From Massilia agri (GTDB taxonomy: Bacteria > Pseudomonadota > Gammaproteobacteria > Burkholderiales > Burkholderiaceae_D), in assembly GCF_024753255.1 (NCBI RefSeq), contig NZ_JANUHA010000009.1:170306-234305 (forward strand): DNA of 64,000 nt. The letters run 5' to 3'. Shown piece by piece: positions 54,967 through 63,209 of the stretch. Under the pieces are notes generated by a model that ran no database searches, was not told where the DNA came from, and saw only the letters and a program-made list of their open reading frames with translations. The translations under genes and the position numbers were made by a program. Each line of letters starts with the position of its first letter. Within the stretch, counting starts at the first letter, position 1.

Positions 54967-55565
54967 CACTGAACTTACGCTGCCGCTGCGGCAAGCTGCA
55001 CGGCCAGGTCGATAGCAGCCGCGTGGCGTCGCGCGCCGTCTGCTACTGCAAGGATTGCCAGGCCTACGGCCACTTCCTGGGAACGGACGTGCTCGACTCG
55101 GCAGGCGGCACCGAGGTCGCCGCCACCCTGCCCGCGGCCGTCCGTTTCGAGGCGGGCCTCGAGCACCTGGCCTGCATGTCGCTCGGCCCGAAAGGGATCT
55201 ACCGCTGGTACGCCAGCTGCTGCCGTACCCCGATCGGCAACACGCCGCGCGAGCAGACCACCGCCTATGTCGGCCTGGTGCGCGCCTGCCTGGATGCGTC
55301 CGGCGAGGAGCTCGACCATGAGCTGGGCGCCCTGCGCTGCCGGGTCAACACGAAGTCCGCCGCCGCGCCGGTATCGTCCAGCGGCCTGGCCATGGCCTGG
55401 GCCATATGCAAGATCGGCACGATGATCGCGAAGGCGCGCCTGACGGGCGGCTACCGCGACAATCCGTTTTTCAAGGCGCACACGGGCATACCGGTGAAGC
55501 CGGTGCAGGTGCTGTCGCTGGAAGAGAGAAAAGCGCTGACCCCGCAGGGCCAGCGCCAGGCATAA
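54963..55565 (+). CDS. GFA/CENP-V-like zinc-binding protein of unknown function
   Basis: 200 residues. The N-terminus has CRCGKLHG and CYCKDCQAY, the paired Cys motifs of the glutathione-dependent formaldehyde-activating (GFA) fold, and WYASCCRTPIGNTP provides further Cys ligands. A C-terminal basic extension (about 150-200) is not part of the GFA core. A DUF6151-type assignment is possible. Enzymatic activity should not be assumed. Last gene of the rstB-lptA-like-ABM run. Confidence 0.78.
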   Translation: MTLNLRCRCGKLHGQVDSSRVASRAVCYCKDCQAYGHFLGTDVLDSAGGTEVAATLPAAVRFEAGLEHLACMSLGPKGIYRWYASCCRTPIGNTPREQTTAYVGLVRACLDASGEELDHELGALRCRVNTKSAAAPVSSSGLAMAWAICKIGTMIAKARLTGGYRDNPFFKAHTGIPVKPVQVLSLEERKALTPQGQRQA

Positions 55566-55581
55566 GGGAGGAACGAGGCCG

Positions 55582-55600
55582 GCGAACGCTCAGCGTTCGC
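55582..55600. terminator. Palindrome at convergent gene ends
   Basis: GCGAACGCT-C-AGCGTTCGC is a perfect 9-bp stem around one base. It covers the last codons and stop of the small membrane-protein gene and lies 17 bases after the GFA-like gene stop. It could act as a bidirectional terminator, without a T-run. Confidence 0.4.
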
Positions 55601-55919
55601 TGTGCTCGGGCGTGACGCGCACGTGCGTGAAGCCGTACCACAGGTGTTCCCACCAGTGGTCGCGCGAGCGCACGGTCACGAGGCATGCCTTGTCGATGCC
55701 GCCCTTGAAGAGCGGATCGGGGCATTTATTCGTCATCAGCGCATAGCGCTGGTTCTCGGCATTCACCAGGGCGATGGCGAGCCAGACCGCGAGGCCGGCG
55801 AAGAAGACCGCCAGCCCCCATGCGAAGTGATTCACATTGCTGGTTTCAAACAGGTCGTCCTCGTTGGGCCGGGACCCATCGTACATCTTGAGGACTTCGC
55901 GTTCGACATCCTTGCTCAT
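55590..55919 (-). CDS. Small single-pass membrane protein of unknown function
   Basis: 109 residues from ATG 55919, which overlaps the dsbA stop by ATGA. An acidic N-terminus (SKDVEREVLKMYDGSRPNEDDLFETSN in outline) is followed by one membrane helix (about 37-58, GLAVFFAGLAVWLAIALV) and a periplasmic tail with two Cys (NKCPDPLFKGGIDKACLV), possible DsbA substrates. Not recognised. Coupling to dsbA suggests a shared function. Confidence 0.72.
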   Translation of the reverse strand: MSKDVEREVLKMYDGSRPNEDDLFETSNVNHFAWGLAVFFAGLAVWLAIALVNAENQRYALMTNKCPDPLFKGGIDKACLVTVRSRDHWWEHLWYGFTHVRVTPEHSER

Positions 55920-56578
55920 TTCGTGGCTGCCGCCTTCTTGACGAGCGCATCCATGACCTGCATGGTCGCCTGCATGGTCGGCTCGACGCCGTTGATCTTG
56001 TTGGCCTCGCCCACCTGGCTCGGCGACACGACATACTTGCCGTCGATAATAATGGTCGGGGTGCCGGTGACCTTGTAGTTCGACGAGAGCGTCTGCAGGC
56101 GGCGCAGCTTGCTGGTCACGCCGAAGGAATTCCAGGTTTCCATGAACTTGGCGCGGTCCAGGCCGTTCTTGGCTGCCCACTCGATGATGGCGTCATCCTT
56201 CATCAGGCGCTGGCGCTGCACGTGCACGGCCTGGAACACGCGCGGGTGGTATTCCTCCAGCTTGCCCATCGCTTCCAGGGTCAGGAACAGGTGCGCTTCC
56301 GGATCGGCCGGGCCCTGGAAAGGCAGGTGGACGCGGCGCATGACGATGTTGTCGCCCTGCTTCTTGATCCACTGGTTCAGCGAGGGCTCGAGCATATTGC
56401 ACGCCGGGCAGTGGTAAGCGAAGAATTCAATGACCTCGACTTTCTTGCCCGTCGCCTGCGTCGGCTGCGGCTGTGCCAGCGTGGTGTAATCGGCGCCGTT
56501 GACCGGGGCGGTCGGCGACGCGAAAGCGGTGCTGGCGGCCAGGGTGGCGGCGATGAGGGCAAAACGCAGAGAACGCAT
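55916..56578 (-). CDS. dsbA: Thiol:disulfide interchange protein DsbA/DsbL type
   Basis: 220 residues. Signal peptide about 1-20 (ending AFAS). Thioredoxin fold with redox centre FFAYHCPACNMLEP: the dipeptide is PA instead of the PH of E. coli DsbA, which should alter the redox potential. The cis-Pro is in VTGTPTIIIDGKYVV. It introduces disulphides into periplasmic proteins. It is transcribed before the small membrane-protein gene; its upstream gap ends at btuF. Confidence 0.93.
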   Translation of the reverse strand: MRSLRFALIAATLAASTAFASPTAPVNGADYTTLAQPQPTQATGKKVEVIEFFAYHCPACNMLEPSLNQWIKKQGDNIVMRRVHLPFQGPADPEAHLFLTLEAMGKLEEYHPRVFQAVHVQRQRLMKDDAIIEWAAKNGLDRAKFMETWNSFGVTSKLRRLQTLSSNYKVTGTPTIIIDGKYVVSPSQVGEANKINGVEPTMQATMQVMDALVKKAAATK

Positions 56579-56722
56579 GGGTTTCCTTCCACAGTTGATT
56601 GAGCAAACGCGGGCAGATTACCACTTTTTCGCCTCTCCTTCCGGGGAGACCGGCGTTTTTTGCATTTGCTTACGGAATTAACCTGGGCTTACGGGCGAGC
56701 GATGCCGGTTTCGCAAGCGTAA

Positions 56723-57613
56723 TCACTTCGGCCGGCGCTGCCGTACCCCTTCCAGGGCCTGGCACAGGGCGGCCGCGCCGTCGACAGCCCGCGGGCCCGG
56801 GCGGGTCAGCAGTTCGCCATCCACCGTCAACAGGTTGCCCCGTTTCACCGCCGTCATGCTGCGGTAGGGCTCCCACAGCTTCAGCCCCGGGTTGGCGGGG
56901 TCGTAGCGCTTGCCCGCCATGATCGCCTCCGGATCGGCCGCGATCACCGCCTCCAGGCTCACTTCCGGCGCCACCACCTTCAAGCCGCCGAACACATTGC
57001 GCCCGCCGCAGACGCGGATCGCATCGCTGGCGATCTGGGCGTCGTTGAGGGTGTACAGGGGCTGGTCCCAGATCTGGTAGAACACCGTGACGGGCGGACG
57101 TTTGCCATAGCGCGCCTCCAGGCCGGAAAGTTTCGCCCGGTAGGCCCCGGCCGCCGCCTGCGCCGCCGGCACGGTGCCCAGCAACTGCCCCAGGCGCTCG
57201 ATATTGTCGGCGACCTGCGCCAGGCGGCGCGGCTCGCTGTGGAAGACCGGCACGCCCAGGCTCTCGATCTGGGCGATCTGGCGCGCCGTGTTCCCGGTAT
57301 GCCAGACCACGATCAGGTCCGGCTTCAGGGCCAGCACCCGTTCCATGTCGATCTGGCTGTTGCTGCCCACCAGCGGGATGGTCTTGGCCGCTTCCGGGTA
57401 GTCGCTGTAGTTCATCGCCCCGACGACGCGCGCGCCGCCGCCGGCTGCGAACAGCAGCTCGGTGGCGTGCGGCGCCATCGAAATGACGCGCTGCGCCGGC
57501 TGCCTGACGGTCACGCGGCGGCCGGCGTCATCCACCACGGTGACGGGCGCGGCCTGGGCCGCCAGCGTGAACGACGCCAGCAGCACGGCGGCAAAGCGCG
57601 TCAGGCTGCGCAT
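56723..57613 (-). CDS. btuF: Periplasmic cobalamin-binding protein BtuF
   Basis: 296 residues from ATG 57613, overlapping the btuB stop by one base. Signal peptide about 1-21 (ending AAQAA). Class III substrate-binding fold with VTVVDDAGRRVTVRQPAQRVISMAPHATELLFAAG in outline, KPDLIVVWHTGN and NVFGGLKVVAPEVSLEAVIAADPEAIM in outline. Would deliver vitamin B12 to a BtuCD transporter, which is not in this window. Coupling to btuB and the shared cobalamin riboswitch support B12 over other corrinoid or haem ligands. Confidence 0.92.
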   Translation of the reverse strand: MRSLTRFAAVLLASFTLAAQAAPVTVVDDAGRRVTVRQPAQRVISMAPHATELLFAAGGGARVVGAMNYSDYPEAAKTIPLVGSNSQIDMERVLALKPDLIVVWHTGNTARQIAQIESLGVPVFHSEPRRLAQVADNIERLGQLLGTVPAAQAAAGAYRAKLSGLEARYGKRPPVTVFYQIWDQPLYTLNDAQIASDAIRVCGGRNVFGGLKVVAPEVSLEAVIAADPEAIMAGKRYDPANPGLKLWEPYRSMTAVKRGNLLTVDGELLTRPGPRAVDGAAALCQALEGVRQRRPK

Positions 57614-59574
57614 CAGAAGTCGTAGCGCAGCGCCAGCTTCAGCTGGCGGCCGTCGCCCGGATAGATGCCCGAGCGGCAGCCGAAGGCATTGCTGAAGTAC
57701 TGGCGGTCGGCCAGGTTCAGGCCGCTGACGGCGACTTCCCAGGGACCGGTGCGGTAGGCGTAGCGGGCATCGATCGTCGTGAAGGACGGCATGCGCGTGC
57801 TGCAGCTGTTGCTGAAGTCGCTGCCGTAGCGCTGGCGGTCGACCCACTGGGCGCCGATGTCGGCGCTGTGCGGGCCGGCGGCCACCCAGGCCAGGCGCGC
57901 GGTCACGACGTTCTTCGGCACCAGCACCATCTCGCGGCCCGCGTTGGGACCCTCGGTGAATTCGGCGTCGACGCGCTGCCACTGGCCGGTGAGGCGCAGC
58001 GCCTGGCCGATCGCCATCTGGCCTTCGACTTCCAGGCCCTGGCGGCGGGTCGGGTCGAGGTTGGTGTTGGCGCCCCAGCCGCCGTTCAGGGTCGGATCGA
58101 AGAAGATCTCGTTCTTCAGGCGATGGCGGAACAGGCGCGCGGCGATGCGGCGGGCCTCCGTGCCGGCAGTCACGCCCAGCTCGAGGTCGCGCGAGGTCTG
58201 GACGTCGAGCAGGCCGGTGCTGGAACGGTAGCCGTTCTCGTCCGCGTTCGGCAGGCGGTAGCTGCGGCCGGCCTTGGCGTGCACGGTGACGCCCGCGGCC
58301 ACGTCGACACTGCCTTCCGCGCTCCAGGCGTTCACCGTCTGGGTGCCGGTCGGCACCGCCAGCGCGGCGTTGGTCTCTTTCTTCTCGAAGCGCTCGTGGC
58401 GGGCGCCCAGCGCCAGGCGCGCGTTGGCGGCGCCGGCAAGGCGCATCTCGTCGCGCAGGTAGTAGGCTTCCGAGGTCTGGCGCGCATCCGAACCGAGGCT
58501 GGTCGCACGCTCCCAGCGGCTCAGGTCGACGCCGGCGACGAATTCGTTCAGGCCGGCGCCCAGGTTCGCGCTATGGCGCATGCGCGGCGAGAACTGGGTG
58601 TGGCGGGTGTCGTAGGTCGCGGCTGAGAGGAAGCCGCCGAAGTCGTAGGTCGATTCGACCTTGCGCTCGCGGTGCGCCAGCTCGGCCGCGAATTCCACGT
58701 TGTCGACGCGCTTCTCGGCGAAGGCGGTGACGCGGTCGCTGGCGTAGCTGCCGAAGTCGTTCGGGGTCAGGGTCTGGCGCGGATTGTCTTCGAACTGTTC
58801 CATGCTCAGCGAGCCCGGGAAGCGCATGTCCTGGCGCGCGCTCTCGACGCGCAGGCCCAGGCGGGCGCCGTTCGCGGCCCACTGGAAGCCGCCGCTGAAG
58901 GTCTTCTGGCGGAATGCGTTGTTGTCGCGGTAGTTGTCGGTGCCCTGGCGTGCGGCGGCCAGGTCGAAGGACAGCGGACCCTCGCCGTGGCGGACCGAGG
59001 CGCGGGCGTCGTACTGGTCGAAGCGGCCGGCTTCCAGCACCACGGAACCGTGGTAGCCGGCTTGCGCGCCGCGCCTGGTGATGATGTTGATCACGCCGCC
59101 GGTCGCGCCTTCGCCGTACAGCACGCTGCTGCCGCCGCGCTGGATCTCGATGCGCTCGACGGTGTCCACGGGAATCGAGGACAGCACCGGGCCGGCCAGT
59201 TCGTTCTCGTTCAGGCGCACGCCGTCGACCAGCACCACCATGTTCTGGCTGCTGTTGGAGCCGAAGCCGCGCAGGTCGAGGGCGAAGTCGGGCGAGCCGT
59301 CCAGGCTCTGGCGGCCGAATACGCCGCCGATCTTGCGGATCGCGGCATTCACGTCCGAAGCGCCGGCGCGGCGGATGTCTTCCGCCGTGATGACGGTGGC
59401 GCCGATCGGCGCGAGCGAGACCTGCGCGGGGAAGCGCGCGCCGGTGACGACGATCTCGGGAACGGTCGCGTCCTGGGCGAAGGCGTTCGCGGCGAGGACG
59501 GAGAGGGAAAAGGCGCAGGCCAGCGCGAACGGCTTGATGGCCGGCGCGCTGCTTGGGAAGGCAGCAAAGTTCAT
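57613..59574 (-). CDS. btuB: TonB-dependent cobalamin receptor BtuB
   Basis: 653 residues from ATG 59574. Signal peptide about 1-33 (ANAFAQ). TonB-box region PEIVVTGARF, plug domain with ITAEDIRRAGASDVNAAIRKIGGVFGRQSLDG in outline, VVLVDGVRLNE, and RGGSSVLYGEGATGGVINIIT, then a 22-strand barrel ending in the aromatic LALRYDF. It imports cobalamin across the outer membrane with energy from TonB-ExbB-ExbD. The identity rests on the family pattern plus the B12 riboswitch in front and btuF behind. Confidence 0.94.
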   Translation of the reverse strand: MNFAAFPSSAPAIKPFALACAFSLSVLAANAFAQDATVPEIVVTGARFPAQVSLAPIGATVITAEDIRRAGASDVNAAIRKIGGVFGRQSLDGSPDFALDLRGFGSNSSQNMVVLVDGVRLNENELAGPVLSSIPVDTVERIEIQRGGSSVLYGEGATGGVINIITRRGAQAGYHGSVVLEAGRFDQYDARASVRHGEGPLSFDLAAARQGTDNYRDNNAFRQKTFSGGFQWAANGARLGLRVESARQDMRFPGSLSMEQFEDNPRQTLTPNDFGSYASDRVTAFAEKRVDNVEFAAELAHRERKVESTYDFGGFLSAATYDTRHTQFSPRMRHSANLGAGLNEFVAGVDLSRWERATSLGSDARQTSEAYYLRDEMRLAGAANARLALGARHERFEKKETNAALAVPTGTQTVNAWSAEGSVDVAAGVTVHAKAGRSYRLPNADENGYRSSTGLLDVQTSRDLELGVTAGTEARRIAARLFRHRLKNEIFFDPTLNGGWGANTNLDPTRRQGLEVEGQMAIGQALRLTGQWQRVDAEFTEGPNAGREMVLVPKNVVTARLAWVAAGPHSADIGAQWVDRQRYGSDFSNSCSTRMPSFTTIDARYAYRTGPWEVAVSGLNLADRQYFSNAFGCRSGIYPGDGRQLKLALRYDF

Positions 59575-59670
59575 TGTGGATGTTCTCGGTAAAAGCACCG
59601 GCCTGCGTCCCCGCACACCGGAGTCAACGGAAGTCGCAGCACCGGCCCTGCCGCGTGCGCGCTTCCCCCT

Positions 59671-59882
59671 GTCCTGGCCGGTATCCGGGCTTGCAAGACG
59701 GACTGTTCCACCTTCCTATGCGATGCACAGTGGTAATTAGAACAGCCTATCGCCGGGTCTCGAAGACCTGCGCGATGCTTGTTGACCGTTGCGGGGGCAG
59801 CACACCTCGGCGCGGGCGCGCAGCGCCTTTGCCTCGTGTTTCCCGTTTAACTGCACAGACGGATCGCCTGCGCGGGCACCAG
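59671..59882 (-). promoter_or_regulatory. Cobalamin riboswitch of btuB-btuF
   Basis: On the minus strand, in order: GGTGCCCGCGCAG near 59882, GGGAAAC (59844-59838), the conserved GCTGCCCCCGCAAC (59801-59788), the B12-box core CCACTGTGC (59733-59725), and the closing GCCCGGATACCGGCC (59690-59676). The order and wording match the adenosylcobalamin riboswitch class. About 95 bases of leader follow before btuB. Binding of B12 should lower btuB-btuF expression. Confidence 0.9.
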
Positions 59883-60035
59883 AACGGCGGCGATTATAAC
59901 CTGACAAGCCTTGCCGCGTTTTTTGCGCGCCGTTCCCCGAATCTTGCGTTCTATCGCATGTGCATGGTGTTTTTTTGCTCTTCTGGCTATATTCGCATTC
60001 AAACAACAACGCATTGCCATTACAGGGAGTCCTGC

Positions 60036-62240
60036 ATGCATATTCAAGCACGGAGCACGCTGCGCGCGGTGCTCGCCGCCGCCTTGCTCGCGGCCGGCGG
60101 CGCTATCGCCTGGCTGGCCCAGGCCGACGCGCCTCCACCCGTCCCGACACCCTCGCTGGACGGCATCGCGCTGGCCGCGCCCGGCGCCGCCGCCGTCACC
60201 ATCCCCAGCGCGCCCGCCGCCTGGGGCGGCGTGCGCACCGGCGACCATGCCACCTTGTCGGACCGCGTGGTCAGCTACCGCATCGAGGCCACGCTCGACC
60301 CGGACAAGCACCTCGTCAAGGGACGCCAGGCCCTCACCTGGCGCAACCGCAGCGCGGTACCGGTGCGCAGCGTCTACGTGCACCTCTACATGAACGCCTT
60401 CGAAGGCGCCGGCAGCACCTTCTTCACCGAACAGCGCCACCGCGGCGAAGGTTTCCGCAGCGGCGTCGACATCGGGGACGGAGAATGGGGCCACATCCTT
60501 CTCTCCAGCGTGCGCCAGGGCGCGGCCAGCGTGCCGTGGCGTTTCGTCCAGCCCGACGGCGGCCCGGCCACCGACCATACCGTGGCCCGCTTCGACCTGC
60601 CGGAAGCCGTGGCGCCCGGCGCCAGCACGACTCTCGACATCGATTTCACCACCCAGCTGCCGCGCGTGATCGCACGCACCGGTTACTTCGGCAGCTTCCA
60701 CCTGGTCGCCCAGTGGTTCCCCAAGATCGCGGTGCTGGAACTGCCGGGCGAACGCGGCGCCACCGCGCCGCGCTGGAACGCCCATGAATTCCACATGGAG
60801 TCCGAGTTCTACGCCGACTTCGGCAGCTACGACGTCAGCCTGACGGTCCCGAAAGGCTATACCGTGGGCGCGACCGGCGAACTGCAGGGCGCACCGAGCG
60901 AGAAGAACGGCATGGTCACGCGCCGCTACGTGCAGCATGACGTGCACGATTTCGCCTGGACCGCCGACAAGCGCTCTGCCCCTCCCCTGGTCGAGACCTG
61001 GACCGGTCCGGGCAGCCCGACCGTGACGGTGCAGGTGCTCTATCCGCCCGAATACGAGGCCAGCGCCAAGCCGGCCATGAAGGCGGCCAAGGATTCGCTG
61101 ACCTACTTCTCGCGCACCCTCGGCCCCTACCCCTACCGCACGCTGACGGTGGTGATCCCGCCCTACAACGCGGAGGAAGCGGGCGGGATGGAATATCCGA
61201 CCTTCATCACCGCATCCGGCCACCTTGACGTCGCGAAGAACTCGCTCGACGAGTACATGCTCGAGGGCGTGACCATCCACGAGTTCGGCCACGGCTACTT
61301 CTACGGCATCCTGGCCAGCAACGAATTCGAAGAGCCGATGCTGGACGAAGGCCTGAACGAGTACTGGGACGGCCGCATGCTGCGCGAGCGCGGCCAGCAG
61401 GCCCACCCGATGCCGGCCTTCTTCAAGCGCATCGGCATCGACCCGGTCTTCGATCCCTTCGACATCACGCGCGCCACCAGCCCGCGCGACCGGCCGGCCG
61501 ACGCCCCCGGCCAGAATGCCTGGCAGCGCCTGCAGGGCATCGGGCCGGTCTATACCCGTACCGCGCTGGTGATGCGCGACCTCGAGGAGCGCATCGGGCG
61601 CGAGGCGATGGAACGCGGCTTCAAGGAATACTACCGCCGCTGGAAATTCCGCCACCCGAGCGTGGCAGACCTGCGCGAGGCCCTGGCCGACGGCAGCGGC
61701 GAACGCGCCGCGGTCGAGGACGTCTTCGCGAAGCAGATCTACGCCGTCTCCCGCGTCGACGACCGCGTGGCCACGATCGAGAGCGAGGAAGTGCTGCCGC
61801 TGGCCGGCACCCGTCTCGAGAACGGCAAGCGGATCGAGGAAACCCAGGCCGCCCTCGACGCGCGCATCGCCAAGGCGCGCAAGGACTGGGAGAAAGCCAA
61901 TCCGAACGCCAAGGAAGGCAGCGGCCCCTACCCCTTCCGCACCCAGGTCACGGTGCGGCGCGAAGGCGCGAGCGTCCCCCAGACCCTGGTGGTGCGCTTC
62001 GCCGACGGCAGCAGCGAGACCGTGGCCTGGCAGGGCGACGAGAAATGGCGCACCTTTAGCTGGGTGAAGCCGGCGAAAGCCGTGTCGGCCGAGCTCGACC
62101 CGCGCCGCAGCCACTACCTCGACGTCAACAAGCTCGACGACAGCCGCACCCTGGTCGCCGACCGCAGCGCCTCGACGCGCTGGGCCAGCGACGCCATGGC
62201 CTTCGTCCAACTCCTCTTCTCCTTCATCGCCACCGTATGA
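60036..62240 (+). CDS. M1 family (aminopeptidase N-like) metallopeptidase
   Basis: 734 residues from ATG 60036 (AGGGAG six bases upstream). An N-terminal signal or anchor (about 1-30), then a beta-sandwich domain (about 70-260), EEAGGMEYPTFI (GxMEN-like motif with Tyr for Asn), and the zinc site VTIHEFGHGYFYGIL with HExxH plus the third ligand Glu in MLDEGLNEYWD 18 residues later. The C-terminal helical region and a last hydrophobic segment (AMAFVQLLFSFIATV) may anchor it. Likely periplasmic, trimming peptides. Its stop overlaps the start of the next gene by four bases. Confidence 0.9.
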   Translation: MHIQARSTLRAVLAAALLAAGGAIAWLAQADAPPPVPTPSLDGIALAAPGAAAVTIPSAPAAWGGVRTGDHATLSDRVVSYRIEATLDPDKHLVKGRQALTWRNRSAVPVRSVYVHLYMNAFEGAGSTFFTEQRHRGEGFRSGVDIGDGEWGHILLSSVRQGAASVPWRFVQPDGGPATDHTVARFDLPEAVAPGASTTLDIDFTTQLPRVIARTGYFGSFHLVAQWFPKIAVLELPGERGATAPRWNAHEFHMESEFYADFGSYDVSLTVPKGYTVGATGELQGAPSEKNGMVTRRYVQHDVHDFAWTADKRSAPPLVETWTGPGSPTVTVQVLYPPEYEASAKPAMKAAKDSLTYFSRTLGPYPYRTLTVVIPPYNAEEAGGMEYPTFITASGHLDVAKNSLDEYMLEGVTIHEFGHGYFYGILASNEFEEPMLDEGLNEYWDGRMLRERGQQAHPMPAFFKRIGIDPVFDPFDITRATSPRDRPADAPGQNAWQRLQGIGPVYTRTALVMRDLEERIGREAMERGFKEYYRRWKFRHPSVADLREALADGSGERAAVEDVFAKQIYAVSRVDDRVATIESEEVLPLAGTRLENGKRIEETQAALDARIAKARKDWEKANPNAKEGSGPYPFRTQVTVRREGASVPQTLVVRFADGSSETVAWQGDEKWRTFSWVKPAKAVSAELDPRRSHYLDVNKLDDSRTLVADRSASTRWASDAMAFVQLLFSFIATV

Positions 62241-63157
62241 CGACCATGCATCCAACGATCTCGCCGTTCGAATCGTCCCAGGCCGGCCACGCCGCCGCGC
62301 CGGGCGCCAAGCGCGGCCTCCTGCACGCCCTGCGCCCCGCCCTGCAATGGCGCCTGATGCTGCTCTGGCTGCTCGGCCTGCTGCTGCCCGCCCTGGTGGC
62401 GAGCCTGCCGGTGTGGCGCATGTTCGGCGCCGCCTTCGACCATACCGTGGGCGCGGCCGCCTACGCCCATCGCCTCGACCTGGCCGCGATGACCGACCTG
62501 GCCAGCCTGCACCCGCAGTTCGCCGCGGCGCTCGGCAGCGGCGCGATCGTCGCCCTGGTGATGACGCTGCTGCTGTCGCCGCTCCTCACCGGCGCCGCCA
62601 TCACGGCCGCGCGGGCGCCTGCGCCGCTGGGCTTCGCGGCCCTGGCCGCCGGCGGCGTGCAGGAATACGGTCGCCTGCTGCGCACCCTGCTGTGGGCCAT
62701 CGTGCCGCTCGGGCTGGCCGGCTTCCTGGCCGGGATCGCGGGCGACGCCGCCGCCGACCACGCGGCCTCGAGCGTGCTGGAATCCTCGGCCGATAACGCG
62801 CGGCTCGGCGCCACCATCGTTGCCGCCCTGCTGCTCCTGCTGGCCCATGCGACGCTCGACCTCGGGCGCGCCAAGCTGGCGCTGGAGCGCCGCCGCACCT
62901 CGGCCGTGCTGGCCTGGGTCGCCGGCCTGCGCCTGCTGGCGCGCCGGCCGCTGGCCATCCTCGGTTTCTACTTCGGCGTGACGATCCTGGGACTGGGCCT
63001 GGCGGGACTGCTGGCGGTGGCGCGCATCAACGTGCCGGCGCTGGGCGTGGGCAGCTTCCTGGCCGGGCTCGTGCTGGCCCAGCTGGCCGTGCTGGCCCTG
63101 GCCTGGATGCGCTGCGCCCGCCTGTTCGGCCTGATCGAGCTGGCCCGCCCACGCTGA
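62237..63157 (+). CDS. Multi-pass membrane protein of unknown function
   Basis: 306 residues with about six membrane helices (near 40-60, 97-120, 150-170, 190-208, 243-265 and 270-292). Ala/Leu-rich, with a cytoplasmic N-terminus of about 35 residues. No family recognised. The four-base overlap (ATGA) with the M1 peptidase gene points to a functional pair, such as a membrane partner of the peptidase. Confidence 0.8.
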   Translation: MTTMHPTISPFESSQAGHAAAPGAKRGLLHALRPALQWRLMLLWLLGLLLPALVASLPVWRMFGAAFDHTVGAAAYAHRLDLAAMTDLASLHPQFAAALGSGAIVALVMTLLLSPLLTGAAITAARAPAPLGFAALAAGGVQEYGRLLRTLLWAIVPLGLAGFLAGIAGDAAADHAASSVLESSADNARLGATIVAALLLLLAHATLDLGRAKLALERRRTSAVLAWVAGLRLLARRPLAILGFYFGVTILGLGLAGLLAVARINVPALGVGSFLAGLVLAQLAVLALAWMRCARLFGLIELARPR

Positions 63158-63209
63158 TCTCCGTCCTGGGCTACCATGGGGGCTTCGATGTCGATTCACC
63201 GGAGCCCTC

